Source of the DNA: Paenibacillus phocaeensis
GTDB taxonomy: Bacteria; Bacillota; Bacilli; Paenibacillales; Paenibacillaceae
Direction of reading: 5' to 3'
Assembly: GCF_900021165.1 (NCBI RefSeq)
Contig: NZ_FCOQ01000012.1
Location: forward strand, 371,658-435,657
Length of the DNA stretch: 64,000 bases
Of this stretch, positions 1-8,071 are shown piece by piece. The notes under the pieces are model-generated. The model did no database searches. It had not been told where the DNA came from and saw nothing but the letters and a program-made list of their open reading frames with translations. The position numbers and the translations under genes were made by a program. How positions within the stretch are numbered: the stretch's first letter is position 1; the number at the start of each line of letters is the position of its first letter.

Positions 1-467
1 GTTTTGCCTTGGTACTCCGTTTTGTACACGCCAACCAGGTCGACGTCGGTTGTCACCGACACCTTCAGTTCGGCCAGATCCTTCTCGGCGGATGCCTGAT
101 CGGGGTAGGACTTCAGCGTCGTCCAGGAGGATAAGCGCACCTCATTCTTCTGGTTCTCGTCCGTAGTCAGCTCGGCATCCATGAACTGAAGAATCCAGAT
201 TTTATCGCCGGTCGCGTAGTTATTATCATTTGGCAACAGATCATTATCAGGCAAAATCGTCATGTCGCTGCCCACCAGATCGCCGACCGTAGCCTCCACG
301 ATTTTATAATCCCAGGGAACGCGGGAGGTCGTTAACGCCGACTCCGAACCCGCGTTAGTGGAGAAGACGCTGGTCGTATTGCCGCAGGCTCCAAGTACCG
401 CCACCGACAACACCAGCATCCACGTAACGAGGAATCGCCGCGCCCAAGGCTGCTTAAATACTTGCAT
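1..467 (-). CDS. Secreted lipoprotein, cut by window edge
   Basis: The frame starts at ATG 467 behind AGGAG and runs off the left edge, so only about 155 N-terminal residues are visible. The N-terminus is a basic stretch followed by a hydrophobic segment ending in the lipobox LGAC, so the mature protein should be a lipid-anchored surface protein beginning at Cys. The rest is hydrophilic and alternates acidic and aromatic residues; no enzyme motif is visible. The start abuts the stop codon of the upstream ATP-grasp gene (TGA directly followed by ATG), so it is the last visible member of the operon starting near 2674. Family not recognised. Confidence 0.75.
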   Translation of the reverse strand, partial: MQVFKQPWARRFLVTWMLVLSVAVLGACGNTTSVFSTNAGSESALTTSRVPWDYKIVEATVGDLVGSDMTILPDNDLLPNDNNYATGDKIWILQFMDAELTTDENQKNEVRLSSWTTLKSYPDQASAEKDLAELKVSVTTDVDLVGVYKTEYQGK

Positions 468-1673
468 TCACTTCACTCCTAACGGGATAAAATGGCTGGT
501 ATTGCCCGTGATCGGCCCGCCGGCCCGCCCCAGCAGGCCGCAAGGCGTTCCGTTCAGGACAAACAGGCCGATCAGCAGATGGCGCTCGCCTAGGACGGTG
601 TTGATGCGCGCCAGCTCGGCTCTCTTTTGATAGACCGTCGGAAAAAGGACACTGCTGTCAAACCCCTCCCGGTCCTCCAGCTCCAGCTTGCCCTCCTCAT
701 CGAACAGACGCACCGAACCGCCTTCACGGCCAAACATCGATTTGGACACGAAATCCCCCGAGAAGACCGGCTTGTTGTAGGTCGGCAGTACATATTTGGC
801 GATCGCCCGCCGTTCGTCTTCATCGAAGAGCAAACCCAGCTCGTAAAGCCCCCAGGCCGCAGCAAGCAGGCCTTTGGATTGCAGCAGGATGCTGTGCGGC
901 CCGTTGAAAAGGGTCAGACGGCCCGTTTCGATCGCGTAGCTCAACGCTTCGCCGGCATCGTCCACCGCCATCCATTCCTTCGGATACAGTGCAAAAAGAC
1001 GCTCAATCCCTCGCCCATCTTTATTCTTGAGGGTCCCTTCATCAACCCATAACTCCAGGCAATCCTCGTAATGGAGATTCAGTCCGCTGTGACGCCCCAG
1101 TGCTTCGATCGTGCCGGAATCCTCCAGATGCCAGCCGTAATCGACGCAGGCTGCGGTATCCGGCCGCTCAAGCGTCCAGGCTTCCGCCACCAGGTCCTTC
1201 ATCCGCGCATTAGGCGAATCAAGCCCCGCCTGCTCCAGCAGCCAGGGAGTGGCAATCGAAGCTTCCACATAACCGGTTGGGGTATCTGCATTCAGCTCCA
1301 GCAGCTTGATGGTGCCGTCGTTCCCCACCGCGAAATCAAAACGCGCGTAGCGGCTGATCACACCCGGCTCCGGCAGCGGAAGCTGGTCCAGCATCGTCCA
1401 CAGAATTGGCGGGATGCCGATCAGCTCATACAAATCAGGCCGGCGATGGACGTAACGTACAACCTTGTCAAGGATGCGCCACAGTATAGCAGCGGCTTGT
1501 TCCAACTCCTCATAGGTTGCCTTTGGCATCAATACGAGCTGATCGATCCAGTACTCCTCTTCCTCGAGATCCGCCCAGGTGAACCCCAGCTCGGCGAGCT
1601 TCGCGACCCGCGCGCTCCGATCAGGATGCGGCTGGCCGACAACTTCAAACACGCTGCTGCTTCCGTCCGTCAT
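468..1673 (-). CDS. Glutathionylspermidine-synthase-like ATP-grasp protein
   Basis: The 401-aa protein matches the C-terminal synthetase domain of glutathionylspermidine synthase (GSP_synth family): RFDF followed by the acidic LELNADTPTG motif in the middle, and GREGGSV near residue 315, which in ATP-grasp enzymes contacts phosphate and metal. There is no amidase domain, so it belongs with stand-alone YgiC/YjfC-like ligases rather than the bifunctional enzyme. The expected reaction is ATP-dependent peptide or amide bond formation; the substrate is unknown. Its start overlaps the upstream gene by 4 bases (ATGA), and the next gene begins right after its stop, so translation is probably coupled. 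Confidence 0.82.
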   Translation of the reverse strand: MTDGSSSVFEVVGQPHPDRSARVAKLAELGFTWADLEEEEYWIDQLVLMPKATYEELEQAAAILWRILDKVVRYVHRRPDLYELIGIPPILWTMLDQLPLPEPGVISRYARFDFAVGNDGTIKLLELNADTPTGYVEASIATPWLLEQAGLDSPNARMKDLVAEAWTLERPDTAACVDYGWHLEDSGTIEALGRHSGLNLHYEDCLELWVDEGTLKNKDGRGIERLFALYPKEWMAVDDAGEALSYAIETGRLTLFNGPHSILLQSKGLLAAAWGLYELGLLFDEDERRAIAKYVLPTYNKPVFSGDFVSKSMFGREGGSVRLFDEEGKLELEDREGFDSSVLFPTVYQKRAELARINTVLGERHLLIGLFVLNGTPCGLLGRAGGPITGNTSHFIPLGVK

Positions 1674-2428
1674 CCGCCGAACGACCCCTTACCTGTACCG
1701 CTGGATCTCGAACCGGAGAATGAACTCTTGGAGGAGCCGGTTGAGGAGCTGGACGATGAACCAAGCGAGCTGGATTTCCCGCCGATGCCGCCGGCCTTCG
1801 AGGACGTAGAACGCCGAACGATCGAGCCGGTGGATGAGGTTGAGGTTTTGGGACGCACAACCGAACCGGCCATTTGTTTATTTTGAAACGTCTCGCTGGA
1901 ATACGTCTTTGGTTTATACGGCGTTGACGATCCTGCGTAGTAACCGCGATGCCCGTCATACCAGCGGCCGGACGAATAGCTCGATCCGCTGTTGAACAGC
2001 AGGTGGTACAGCAGCATATCGTCCCAACCAAACCCGCCGCCGTAATGGTTGATGACGGTAGTGCCTCCCGCGCCCGAGCTGCTTGAGCCGCCGGAACCGG
2101 ACGTCTCTCCAGCCCCCTCTTGATCCTCTTCTGCAGCCGGAAGCGGGATGTTCCAGTCCACGTTCTTGTCGAAGTATTGCTTGACTTCCTCGGTTGACCA
2201 GGCAACCAGCTTCGGTTCATCCGCCGTTGTACCGCTTCCCGAGGCCGTAGCCCCCGCACCCGGAACCAGGAATGCATTAGCCAGCAGCGCAAGGCCCAGG
2301 GAGGTAGACAAGACGCGGATCGGCTTGCCTTCCGGGGTCAAAAACTTGGATGCGAACGGTTCTTTCATCGGCTCTGCCTCTTTGGATGCGTGAATGTCCG
2401 TTCGGGTTGCTTCCTCTTCTTTTGCCAA
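1670..2428 (-). CDS. Ser/Gly-rich membrane-anchored protein, YgiB-like partner
   Basis: The start is TTG 2428 with a strong AAGGAGGG site 8 bases upstream. About 38 charged residues precede one hydrophobic segment (residues 39-62), followed by a soluble region, a Gly/Tyr-rich stretch around residues 140-175, and a C-terminal third made almost entirely of Ser, Gly and Thr ending in KGSFGG. The pairing of a Ser/Gly-tailed protein with a GSP-synthase-like ligase is the arrangement of E. coli ygiB-ygiC, but the sequences are too simple to claim homology by eye. The low-complexity tail could be the ligase's substrate or a surface-exposed brush. Confidence 0.7.
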   Translation of the reverse strand: MAKEEEATRTDIHASKEAEPMKEPFASKFLTPEGKPIRVLSTSLGLALLANAFLVPGAGATASGSGTTADEPKLVAWSTEEVKQYFDKNVDWNIPLPAAEEDQEGAGETSGSGGSSSSGAGGTTVINHYGGGFGWDDMLLYHLLFNSGSSYSSGRWYDGHRGYYAGSSTPYKPKTYSSETFQNKQMAGSVVRPKTSTSSTGSIVRRSTSSKAGGIGGKSSSLGSSSSSSTGSSKSSFSGSRSSGTGKGSFGG

Positions 2429-2458
2429 GATCGATTCCCTCCTTACGAAAAAAACCTC

Positions 2459-2674
2459 TTATTCATGCACGATCGGAACGAGCAGCAGCTCCAGTTTCCC
2501 CTCGTCCACGTTCAGCCGGCCTTCGACCGTTTCAAACTCCCGGCTGCCCACGACCAGGTAGTTCACATGCTCCAACGCAGCGACCATATTCGCGCTCCAG
2601 ACGCGCTCCTCCAGCTCTCTTAGCTCACCGTCCGGTAACTTCTCGTACAACTTCACGCTCATGCCGTTATCCAA
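2459..2674 (-). CDS. Small conserved-looking protein, first gene of operon
   Basis: This 71-aa protein starts at TTG 2674 behind AAAGGGTGAG. It is acidic, with a mixed alpha/beta pattern and no membrane segment or cysteine. It lies 30 bases upstream of the Ser/Gly-rich protein and reads the same way, so it is probably the first cistron of the operon. An internal ATG at codon 5 is a possible alternative start. No family recognised. Confidence 0.6.
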   Translation of the reverse strand: MDNGMSVKLYEKLPDGELRELEERVWSANMVAALEHVNYLVVGSREFETVEGRLNVDEGKLELLLVPIVHE

Positions 2675-3100
2675 TGCAGCTCACCCTTTCCATGTACACA
2701 CTAAATAATGTTACGTCCCGGTTCCCGCTTCGTTTCATCCTTTGTGCAGGGAGATAGAGGGAATGGGGCGATAGGCGGGATCGGACGATCTGGCTTGGCC
2801 CGGCACCCGGCATGGTCGACTTGGTTCAGCTTCGCTGGTTTGGCCTGGTCCTGAAATCATCGACCTTAATGTGGGGGACTCTCCCACGATCCTTCCAACA
2901 GCTTACGTCCGTTGCCACTGAAAAGCAATGCTGAAATGCGAAGCTGCTATAAGTCAGGAGGCGGCTAGCCTGAAACGTGATAAATTGCGAACAAAGTGAG
3001 ATAATTTGATGCCGTTCCCTTTCACCCTCACTATCGAGATAAGAGATTTTATAGTTCTTTTGGACGTAGCCGCTCGATTCAATCGGCACTGGGTGGGGTT
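2675..3100. other. Intergenic region without a supported gene
   Basis: A minus-strand open frame of 87 codons (2826-3089) is present but has no clear ribosome site and an unusual composition (several Cys, His and Trp), so I do not call it a gene. The promoter of the operon starting at 2674 should lie between 2680 and 2760; no convincing -35/-10 pair was found. Confidence 0.4.
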
Positions 3101-3133
3101 AAAAAAGACCTTGAGGATTGACGCCCCAAGGTC
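3101..3133 (-). terminator. Rho-independent terminator closing the toxin/immunity array
   Basis: On the minus strand GACCTTG pairs with CAAGGTC (3107-3113 with 3127-3133), followed by six T residues. It lies just past the last remnant of the Rhs-associated cassettes. Confidence 0.75.
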
Positions 3134-3151
3134 AAATAGAAATTTACAAAC

Positions 3152-3476
3152 TTAAGAATAGTCTTTTAATTGCTCAATATCGTCAGTTGCCCAATCTTTA
3201 GTCTGAATTTCTCTAAGGATTTTTTTTGAAGCTTTTAAAATGGATTCTTCAAAGAATCAGTTTCCACATCCAAAGTTGTAATCAGCTCCAAATTAGCCTT
3301 ATTTCTCCTTATAAAACTTAATGAGACGAGTATATCATCTTTTTTCACAGCACGAACATAATATGGACCATCCATAAAATTAAAATCTACTGATGTACCA
3401 ACTGACGAAGTTTCGAGTAATCTTATGGACTTATTCCACCAAGTTAAGATAACCACAACAAAATAACTACAACACT
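3152..3476 (-). pseudogene. Truncated, frameshifted copy of the Rhs immunity gene
   Basis: The translation FVVVILTWWNKS, then DFNFMDGPYYVR, then FIRRNK parallels the immunity-candidate protein encoded at 9131-9556 (FVVVILTWWNNS, EFNFMDGPFFVR, FLRRKK). The first ~45 residues are missing: the homology begins abruptly near 3476, fused behind another small gene. A frame change near 3245 separates this part from the C-terminal segment ILREIQTKDWATDDIEQLKD, which matches TKQWLTDDIEGLKRFI of the intact copy and ends at 3152. It is therefore a decayed duplicate, showing that this immunity family was once used by another toxin tip in the same array. Confidence 0.75.
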
Positions 3477-3478
3477 TA

Positions 3479-3712
3479 TCAACTTTTTTCTCCCAGCATA
3501 GGTGTGATTCTACCAAACTCCTCCGTAGAGAATCCAAAAGACTTCAACTGTGACTCAATTACTTCAAGTACATCATAATATGAAAAATTCATACCTAGTC
3601 TGTAGTTCTTTCCAGAGAGGTCTTCCCCTTCTTCCGGGATTAATGTTTGGTCATACTTTTCTTGAATCTCCTTAATTAAATCATTCAAAAAATTTTTTGT
3701 GTCATTATGCAA
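3479..3712 (-). CDS. Small putative immunity protein
   Basis: This 77-aa acidic protein starts at TTG 3712 behind AAGGGGGG. It is predicted alpha/beta with no membrane segment. It follows a toxin-tip fragment (3725-3982) by 12 bases, the usual order toxin then immunity in Rhs arrays. The assignment rests on size, acidity, AT-rich composition and position; the family was not recognised. Its stop lies where the truncated immunity copy begins, so its own C-terminus may have been altered by the deletion that joined them. Confidence 0.55.
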   Translation of the reverse strand: MHNDTKNFLNDLIKEIQEKYDQTLIPEEGEDLSGKNYRLGMNFSYYDVLEVIESQLKSFGFSTEEFGRITPMLGEKS

Positions 3713-3724
3713 AACAATCCCCCC

Positions 3725-3982
3725 TTATTTTTCTTTCAAAATTCCTTCGGATATTTGTTTCTGTTCCTTTTGCCTTTGAATATCAGAAGGCCACTTTTTA
3801 TTTATCAAAGCCTCCTGCTGTCTGGGATCTAAATTTTTAAAATTAGGAATGTACTTCTCCGGGTTTTTAATAATACTCGCCGGAATAGCGGGATATGTTC
3901 GGTACGGTCTCTTCTTATTCTTAGGCTCACAGTATCTGTGCAAATCATTAGAAAACAATCGTTTGGAAAACCCATTAGTCAT
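3725..3982 (-). pseudogene. Orphan toxin C-terminal fragment
   Basis: An 85-codon frame encodes a basic peptide rich in Lys, Asn, Pro and Tyr (NKKRPYRTYPAIPAS, then NPEKYIPNFKNLDPRQQ) that looks like the last part of a polymorphic toxin. No ribosome site precedes its ATG and no core or pre-toxin region is joined to it, so the upstream part of the cassette has been lost. The His and several conserved-looking basic residues would fit a nuclease, but no catalytic motif can be fixed. It would be inert unless recombined behind an Rhs core. Confidence 0.5.
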
Positions 3983-3995
3983 CTATTCAAAGTCG

Positions 3996-4328
3996 TTAGT
4001 CAATGATAAAGTAATCATCTTCAATCATGCCATCAAAAGTAAATAAAATTTTATGAACACCTATATTCTTTTTTTTGTACCTTATAGGGATTGTAACTAC
4101 TACATGGTTATAGTTGAAATCTGGATAGTTGCCAAATGTAACTGAAACTGCTTGAATACTTACTTCTAAGTCAGAAGAACTGAAATTGGGAAAATTATCT
4201 TCAAACTCTTCTGGATCCTCTTCTCTGTACAATTGAATGACTTTCCAAAAGAACTCAATCGCTTTATTTTCTACTTCTGTTCTATTCATCCAGTTCTTAA
4301 TAAACTTTACATCAAAGTAATTAGTCAT
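3996..4328 (-). CDS. Putative immunity protein
   Basis: The 110-aa acidic protein has GAGGGATGAT directly upstream of its ATG at 4328. It has an N-terminal helical half (VENKAIEFFWKVIQLYREED) and a beta-rich C-terminal half ending in acidic residues, typical of small cytosolic immunity proteins that mimic nucleic acid or occlude an active site. It directly follows the decayed toxin frame 4338-4768 with a 9-base gap, so it is the natural partner of that toxin. Its frame is intact although the toxin is broken, as expected when an orphan immunity gene is still useful against kin. Family not recognised. Confidence 0.6.
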   Translation of the reverse strand: MTNYFDVKFIKNWMNRTEVENKAIEFFWKVIQLYREEDPEEFEDNFPNFSSSDLEVSIQAVSVTFGNYPDFNYNHVVVTIPIRYKKKNIGVHKILFTFDGMIEDDYFIID

Positions 4329-4337
4329 ATCATCCCT

Positions 4338-4768
4338 CTATTTATGTGTTTTTTCAAAAATATCAAATATAATATGTCCTGACTTTTTATCATAATTCCC
4401 TAGAGCCCTATATGCACCAAAGTCCCCCTTTACCACTAAATAATTTCACACCATTCGAGCCCTCTGCTCCAACTAGCCCTTTTTTCATTGCATTTGAGAA
4501 TTTCATTATATGTTGATCGTTTAATCCAAGTTTTTGTTGCATTGCTAGAAGCAGCACCTATTTTTGAGCCTTTGGAGTTCACTGTAAACATCCCGATAGA
4601 AAGACCTATAATAGCCTCTGCTCTTTCTGCATTTTTCTCATACATTTCTAATAATTCAGCTTTGGCCCACGATGCGTTTTCCGGTGTGTTCTCTTCTTCA
4701 ATGTAATGATTTCCTGTAGCCAAATTGAATAAGTATTTAAATCTATTGTTTTCGTCCAATACACTCAT
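4338..4768 (-). pseudogene. Decayed Rhs-type toxin tip with two frameshifts
   Basis: The first frame (4768 to 4436) encodes an acidic helix and IIGLSIGMFTVNSKGSK. A shift near 4505 changes to the frame reading NAMKKGLVGAEGSNGVKLFS, and a run of five G (4424-4428) shifts again to KGDFGAYRALGNYDKKSGHI, ending with TAG at 4338. Joining the three frames gives one continuous toxin-like domain, so two single-base insertions are the simplest explanation. The N-terminal Rhs core is absent. Toxin family not identified. Confidence 0.65.
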
Positions 4769-5020
4769 AGGATAGGACCCATAACATCCCCCTTACAAAA
4801 ATTTATTGCCGGCATTCCCACAATGGTTCCAAACCCATAGCTTCGCTTGTGATGTGAGGTCAATGCCTCTACCAGCTCAAACATGGTCATTGGTGATAGT
4901 GGGAGAACAGTTTTTATGACGGGGTCAACGCCCCTAAAAGAGCCTCGTTCTCCCGGCTTCCCCCATCGTAAAATGCCCATAAAAAAGGCCAACCAGAAAT
5001 AACTGGTTAACCTGATAATA
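4769..5020. other. Unassigned spacer between cassettes
   Basis: A 75-codon minus-strand frame (4765-4992) covers this spacer and overlaps the decayed toxin by 4 bases, but its translation is not recognised and has no good start. The hairpin AACCAG-AAATAA-CTGGTT lies at 4990-5007. The segment may be the remnant of whatever originally joined the cassettes. Confidence 0.3.
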
Positions 5021-5047
5021 CGAAAAGAGGCCGCATAAATGCAGCCT
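5021..5047 (-). terminator. Terminator after the beta-propeller gene
   Basis: On the minus strand AGGCTGCAT pairs with ATGCGGCCT around a two-base loop (5028-5047), followed by CTTTTCG. It lies 20 bases past the stop of the gene at 5067. Confidence 0.6.
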
Positions 5048-5066
5048 AAAATGAAACGTAATTAAG

Positions 5067-6236
5067 TTACCCAATACAATACAAATATCCGTGATTTTTT
5101 AAAGGAATATTTGTCGTAATATACACCTTATTCCCTTGTCCCAAGCATGGACTTGTTACCTCTCCGGGAAGGTATACCTCACTGATCAACTCACCCGTTT
5201 CATTTAATAAGGTCATTTTTGAGACTAGCCCCTTTTTGGCATCTCTTGGAATATTTCCTCCCGAAGATGCAATGATCAATTTATTATCGTTGGATATCAG
5301 CGGAGGATGGCCAATGGTACCCTCAATTCTACTCTCCCACAACAGAGATTGACTCTTTACATCAATGGCTTGAAATCTATACTCACTTCCTGCAATATAG
5401 ATGATTCCATCCCTACTTATTACAGGAGATCCCCATAGTGAGTAGTCTTCTTTTTCTGGAAAAGCCCATACACATTCTCCTAGACTATTCAACTTCAAGA
5501 GCTTCATATTTTCATTTATAGAACCAGTGGTCAGATATGAGTCGTCAGATAAAACAATTGGAATTACCCCAATACCCGCTCCCGTTTCCTTCCTCCAAAC
5601 CTTTTGTCCGCTCAAATTCAAACAGTGTATAAGCCCCCCCTCGTTTATTAGAATATGTCCTTTTGAGGTTATTACTGGCGAACACGACAATAAATAATCT
5701 GTACTGGTTGTCCATTGGATAATACCATCAGGATTTATACAGCACATCTGCTTTCCGTAAGTTGTTACATAAATGTTCCCCGCACTATCCAACATAGGAG
5801 GATATGAAATCAGTTGATTCAGTTCACATTTCCATTCGACTATAGCATCAGCAGAAATGGCATAGAGGTAGCTCATTTCGGAGTCATCATTCATCTTAGC
5901 CGCAACATATATTCTCTGGTCTGCACCAATTGCTGGGCTACTAAGTTCTGAACCCAATTTTAATTTCCATACAAGTTCGCCCTCAGAAGAATAACAATAC
6001 AGATCTCCTGACAGTGATCCAAAATAAATCTCTCCATTTCTACCAAGAACTGCAGAACATTCTTGAAGGCTAGATGGAACTTTTACTTTCCACTGGATTT
6101 TTAATTCGTTTGGAGCACTAATTAGCGAATGTCTTACCCAATTGGTTTGGGAAGGTTGATAGGCGTATACATCATAGCCACCTTCCATAAAACCACCGAT
6201 TGTTTGATTCTGATTAAACAGAACGCGCTTTTCCAT
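5067..6236 (-). CDS. PQQ/BamB-like beta-propeller repeat protein
   Basis: The 389-aa protein starts at ATG 6236 behind AGAGGTGA. It is built of about eight ~40-residue units of the pattern 'GxIYVxxxxGxLYCxxxxGxxxWxxxxG' (e.g. GEIYFGSLSGDLYCYSSEGELVWK), the hallmark of PQQ-type or Kelch-like beta-propellers. There is no signal peptide, so it should be cytoplasmic. It sits 24 bases behind a displaced Rhs toxin tip (6261-7571), in the place normally taken by the immunity gene, so a toxin-binding role is plausible. Equally it could be an unrelated passenger. AT-rich like the other tips. Confidence 0.7.
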   Translation of the reverse strand: MEKRVLFNQNQTIGGFMEGGYDVYAYQPSQTNWVRHSLISAPNELKIQWKVKVPSSLQECSAVLGRNGEIYFGSLSGDLYCYSSEGELVWKLKLGSELSSPAIGADQRIYVAAKMNDDSEMSYLYAISADAIVEWKCELNQLISYPPMLDSAGNIYVTTYGKQMCCINPDGIIQWTTSTDYLLSCSPVITSKGHILINEGGLIHCLNLSGQKVWRKETGAGIGVIPIVLSDDSYLTTGSINENMKLLKLNSLGECVWAFPEKEDYSLWGSPVISRDGIIYIAGSEYRFQAIDVKSQSLLWESRIEGTIGHPPLISNDNKLIIASSGGNIPRDAKKGLVSKMTLLNETGELISEVYLPGEVTSPCLGQGNKVYITTNIPLKNHGYLYCIG

Positions 6237-6260
6237 TTAGTCACCTCTCAAATTTAGTAC

Positions 6261-7571
6261 TTAAGGAAACACCGGAAGTGGAGAAGGTACTCTAGGAATC
6301 GGTACAGGAATCGGCATCATTTCCACCGTAGGTATGATCCCATTTTCAAAATCAGCAAGGTGGTCCTTAACGATTTGATATACTCTTGATGAACTCATAG
6401 AGACCTCCTTATTTCCTTTCTTTTTATAAAAAGAATATAATGCGTATCCTCTTTCCGGAAATTCGATCATCATATAAATATCATTATAGATAGGAATATC
6501 TCTGATAGTCTGTAATTTCATACCTTCAGTCAAATTACCTTCAGTTTTGTATAACTCCAGTTGGTCCTTAGGATCTTTTCCGTACTTAGGCTTCACCTCC
6601 CATACCAATTTATTAGACCTTACGACTAAATCTGCTTCATACTTAACTGCTTTTTTAATGATACCTAATACGGTTGTTTTCTGTGTAGTTGATTTAACTT
6701 CATATTCAAGAGTTGCATTAAGCTTATTATTATCTTGGTACAATTTTCTTGAAACATGTAACTGTGCAATTTCATGAAACGCCAGCCATGGATTTTCACC
6801 ATTTAAGGTAATAACTGTAGATGATAATACCTCATCACTATAAGCTTTAGTTCGGAAGTATTTTAGTGAATCCAAGTATCTTAATTTCGACACTGCCATA
6901 TTTCCGCTCGGATCCACATAAATCAACGGATTATTCTCCACATACGAATACCGATTCAAACTTAGCGGATTATCGATGCTACCTTCATACGGATCCTTCG
7001 ACACGAATCTTCCCGCGTTCGGGTCGTACCAGCGGGCGCGGAGGTATTGCAGATCTGTCGTGTTGTCCCAGTACTCGCCGGAATAACGGAACACGTTCGG
7101 CACCGTCTCTTCTTCCGTTTCCGGGTTACCCCAGATGTCGTAGGTGTAGGTGTTGAGTTGGTTGCCTTGGCTGTCGGTCAGGCCGACAACGTCGCCGTGG
7201 CCGTTGAGCTGGTAGTATTGCACCTCGCCTGTCTTTTGATCCACGCGAGACCACAAGAGTCCGCTCAGATCGTAGATGTAGGTGTAGCTTACGCTTGGCG
7301 TTCCGCCGCTGACGTTCGCTTCGGCGATCAGCTTGGCTTCCTCATCATAATAATACCGGGTTCGGTCGGTCCCTTCCACACACTCATAGAGTAAGCCATC
7401 GCCGTTATAGGTGTAGTTCACTTCTTTGCCGTTTTCCAGCTTCACCTTCGTTAAGCGGTTCAGGCTGTCGAAGGTGAAATTTGCGTTTGTTAGGCCCCGA
7501 AGTTCCCGGCCTTCCACGGTCAACGGATTGCCACTTGTAGGCGGTTTTTTTCTTGCTATTACCCAACCCAC
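6261..7571 (-). CDS. Displaced Rhs tip with PD-(D/E)XK nuclease-like toxin
   Basis: Residues 14-224 repeat the end of the main Rhs protein (YD repeats, the core motif DPNAGRFVSKDPYEG, then PLIYVDPSGN). Residues 225-436 are an unrelated AT-rich toxin region. In it, YEADLVV (Asp about 314) followed by LVWEVKP (Glu about 325, Lys about 327) forms a PD-(D/E)XK-type nuclease signature, suggesting a DNase. The end is a proline-rich tail. The first 13 residues are not Rhs and the homology stops sharply at 7531, so the gene has no signal peptide or N-terminal core and cannot be secreted itself. It is best read as a stored tip available for recombination with the main gene. Confidence 0.72.
   Translation of the reverse strand: MGWVIARKKPPTSGNPLTVEGRELRGLTNANFTFDSLNRLTKVKLENGKEVNYTYNGDGLLYECVEGTDRTRYYYDEEAKLIAEANVSGGTPSVSYTYIYDLSGLLWSRVDQKTGEVQYYQLNGHGDVVGLTDSQGNQLNTYTYDIWGNPETEEETVPNVFRYSGEYWDNTTDLQYLRARWYDPNAGRFVSKDPYEGSIDNPLSLNRYSYVENNPLIYVDPSGNMAVSKLRYLDSLKYFRTKAYSDEVLSSTVITLNGENPWLAFHEIAQLHVSRKLYQDNNKLNATLEYEVKSTTQKTTVLGIIKKAVKYEADLVVRSNKLVWEVKPKYGKDPKDQLELYKTEGNLTEGMKLQTIRDIPIYNDIYMMIEFPERGYALYSFYKKKGNKEVSMSSSRVYQIVKDHLADFENGIIPTVEMMPIPVPIPRVPSPLPVFP
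6903..7531 (-). repeat. Rhs core duplication, copy 2
   Basis: About 629 bases are colinear, without visible length change, with 10160-10793 of the main Rhs gene; they encode the last ~210 core residues up to DPSG. The right boundary is abrupt at 7531, next to unrelated sequence. This homologous DNA is the substrate that would let the tip be swapped onto the full-length gene. Confidence 0.8.
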
Positions 7572-7579
7572 TCTCTCAT

Positions 7580-7624
7580 AAAAAGAAAAACCGATTTTTG
7601 CAAGAACAACCTTGCAAAAATCGG
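7580..7624 (-). terminator. Strong terminator of the second displaced cassette
   Basis: A perfect 14-base inverted repeat CCGATTTTTGCAAG / CTTGCAAAAATCGG (7591-7624, loop 6) is followed on the minus strand by TTTTTCTTTTT. It closes the cassette containing 7671-9027. Confidence 0.85.
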
Positions 7625-7670
7625 CCTTATACTTACATAAAAGACAGAGTAATGGAATCAGAACTTCTAT

Positions 7671-8063
7671 TTAGAAGCCTAAGGTTACTTCTCCTTCATG
7701 GAAAAATTCTATTACATACTCTGTTGGACAATAGATCCAAGTGTCAGACCCTACTGCCGTTACATCATCAATACAATCAAGAGCCCTCTGTAATTCAGTT
7801 TTTACACATGTAGCATCAGAATAATTCCAAAGCAGAAAGACAATATTATTCAAATGATCGGGATATTTTTTATTTAAAATCTTTAAAGATTCTTGAGGGA
7901 AATGTATTTTATATTTCTCTTTAATCTTATCCCAGTCTATTCTCCCCCATGATGTAACAGGATAATTCTTTACAAGATGCTTAAAAAGCTCCTGCGTTTT
8001 TTCTGAAGACATAATTTCCACTTTATCTCCCAGAGCCTGGATACATTCTTCAAATAATGTCAT
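7671..8063 (-). CDS. CDI/Rhs-type immunity protein
   Basis: The 130-aa acidic protein has the look of the 'CDI toxin immunity protein' group: N-terminal TLFEECIQALGDKV, the central TSWGRIDWDKI, DDVTAVGSDTW, and the C-terminal YVIEFFHEGEVTLGF. It starts 8 bases behind the stop of the displaced toxin tip at 8072, the expected toxin-immunity order, and is followed by a strong terminator. It should bind and neutralise that toxin in the cytoplasm. The family resemblance is from memory of the consensus and was not searched. Confidence 0.72.
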   Translation of the reverse strand: MTLFEECIQALGDKVEIMSSEKTQELFKHLVKNYPVTSWGRIDWDKIKEKYKIHFPQESLKILNKKYPDHLNNIVFLLWNYSDATCVKTELQRALDCIDDVTAVGSDTWIYCPTEYVIEFFHEGEVTLGF

Positions 8064-8071
8064 GGTACCTC

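Noticed and set aside
2826..3089. An 87-codon minus-strand frame downstream of the first operon
   Set aside because: No ribosome site, odd composition, no recognisable fold; left as intergenic, though a degraded element is possible.
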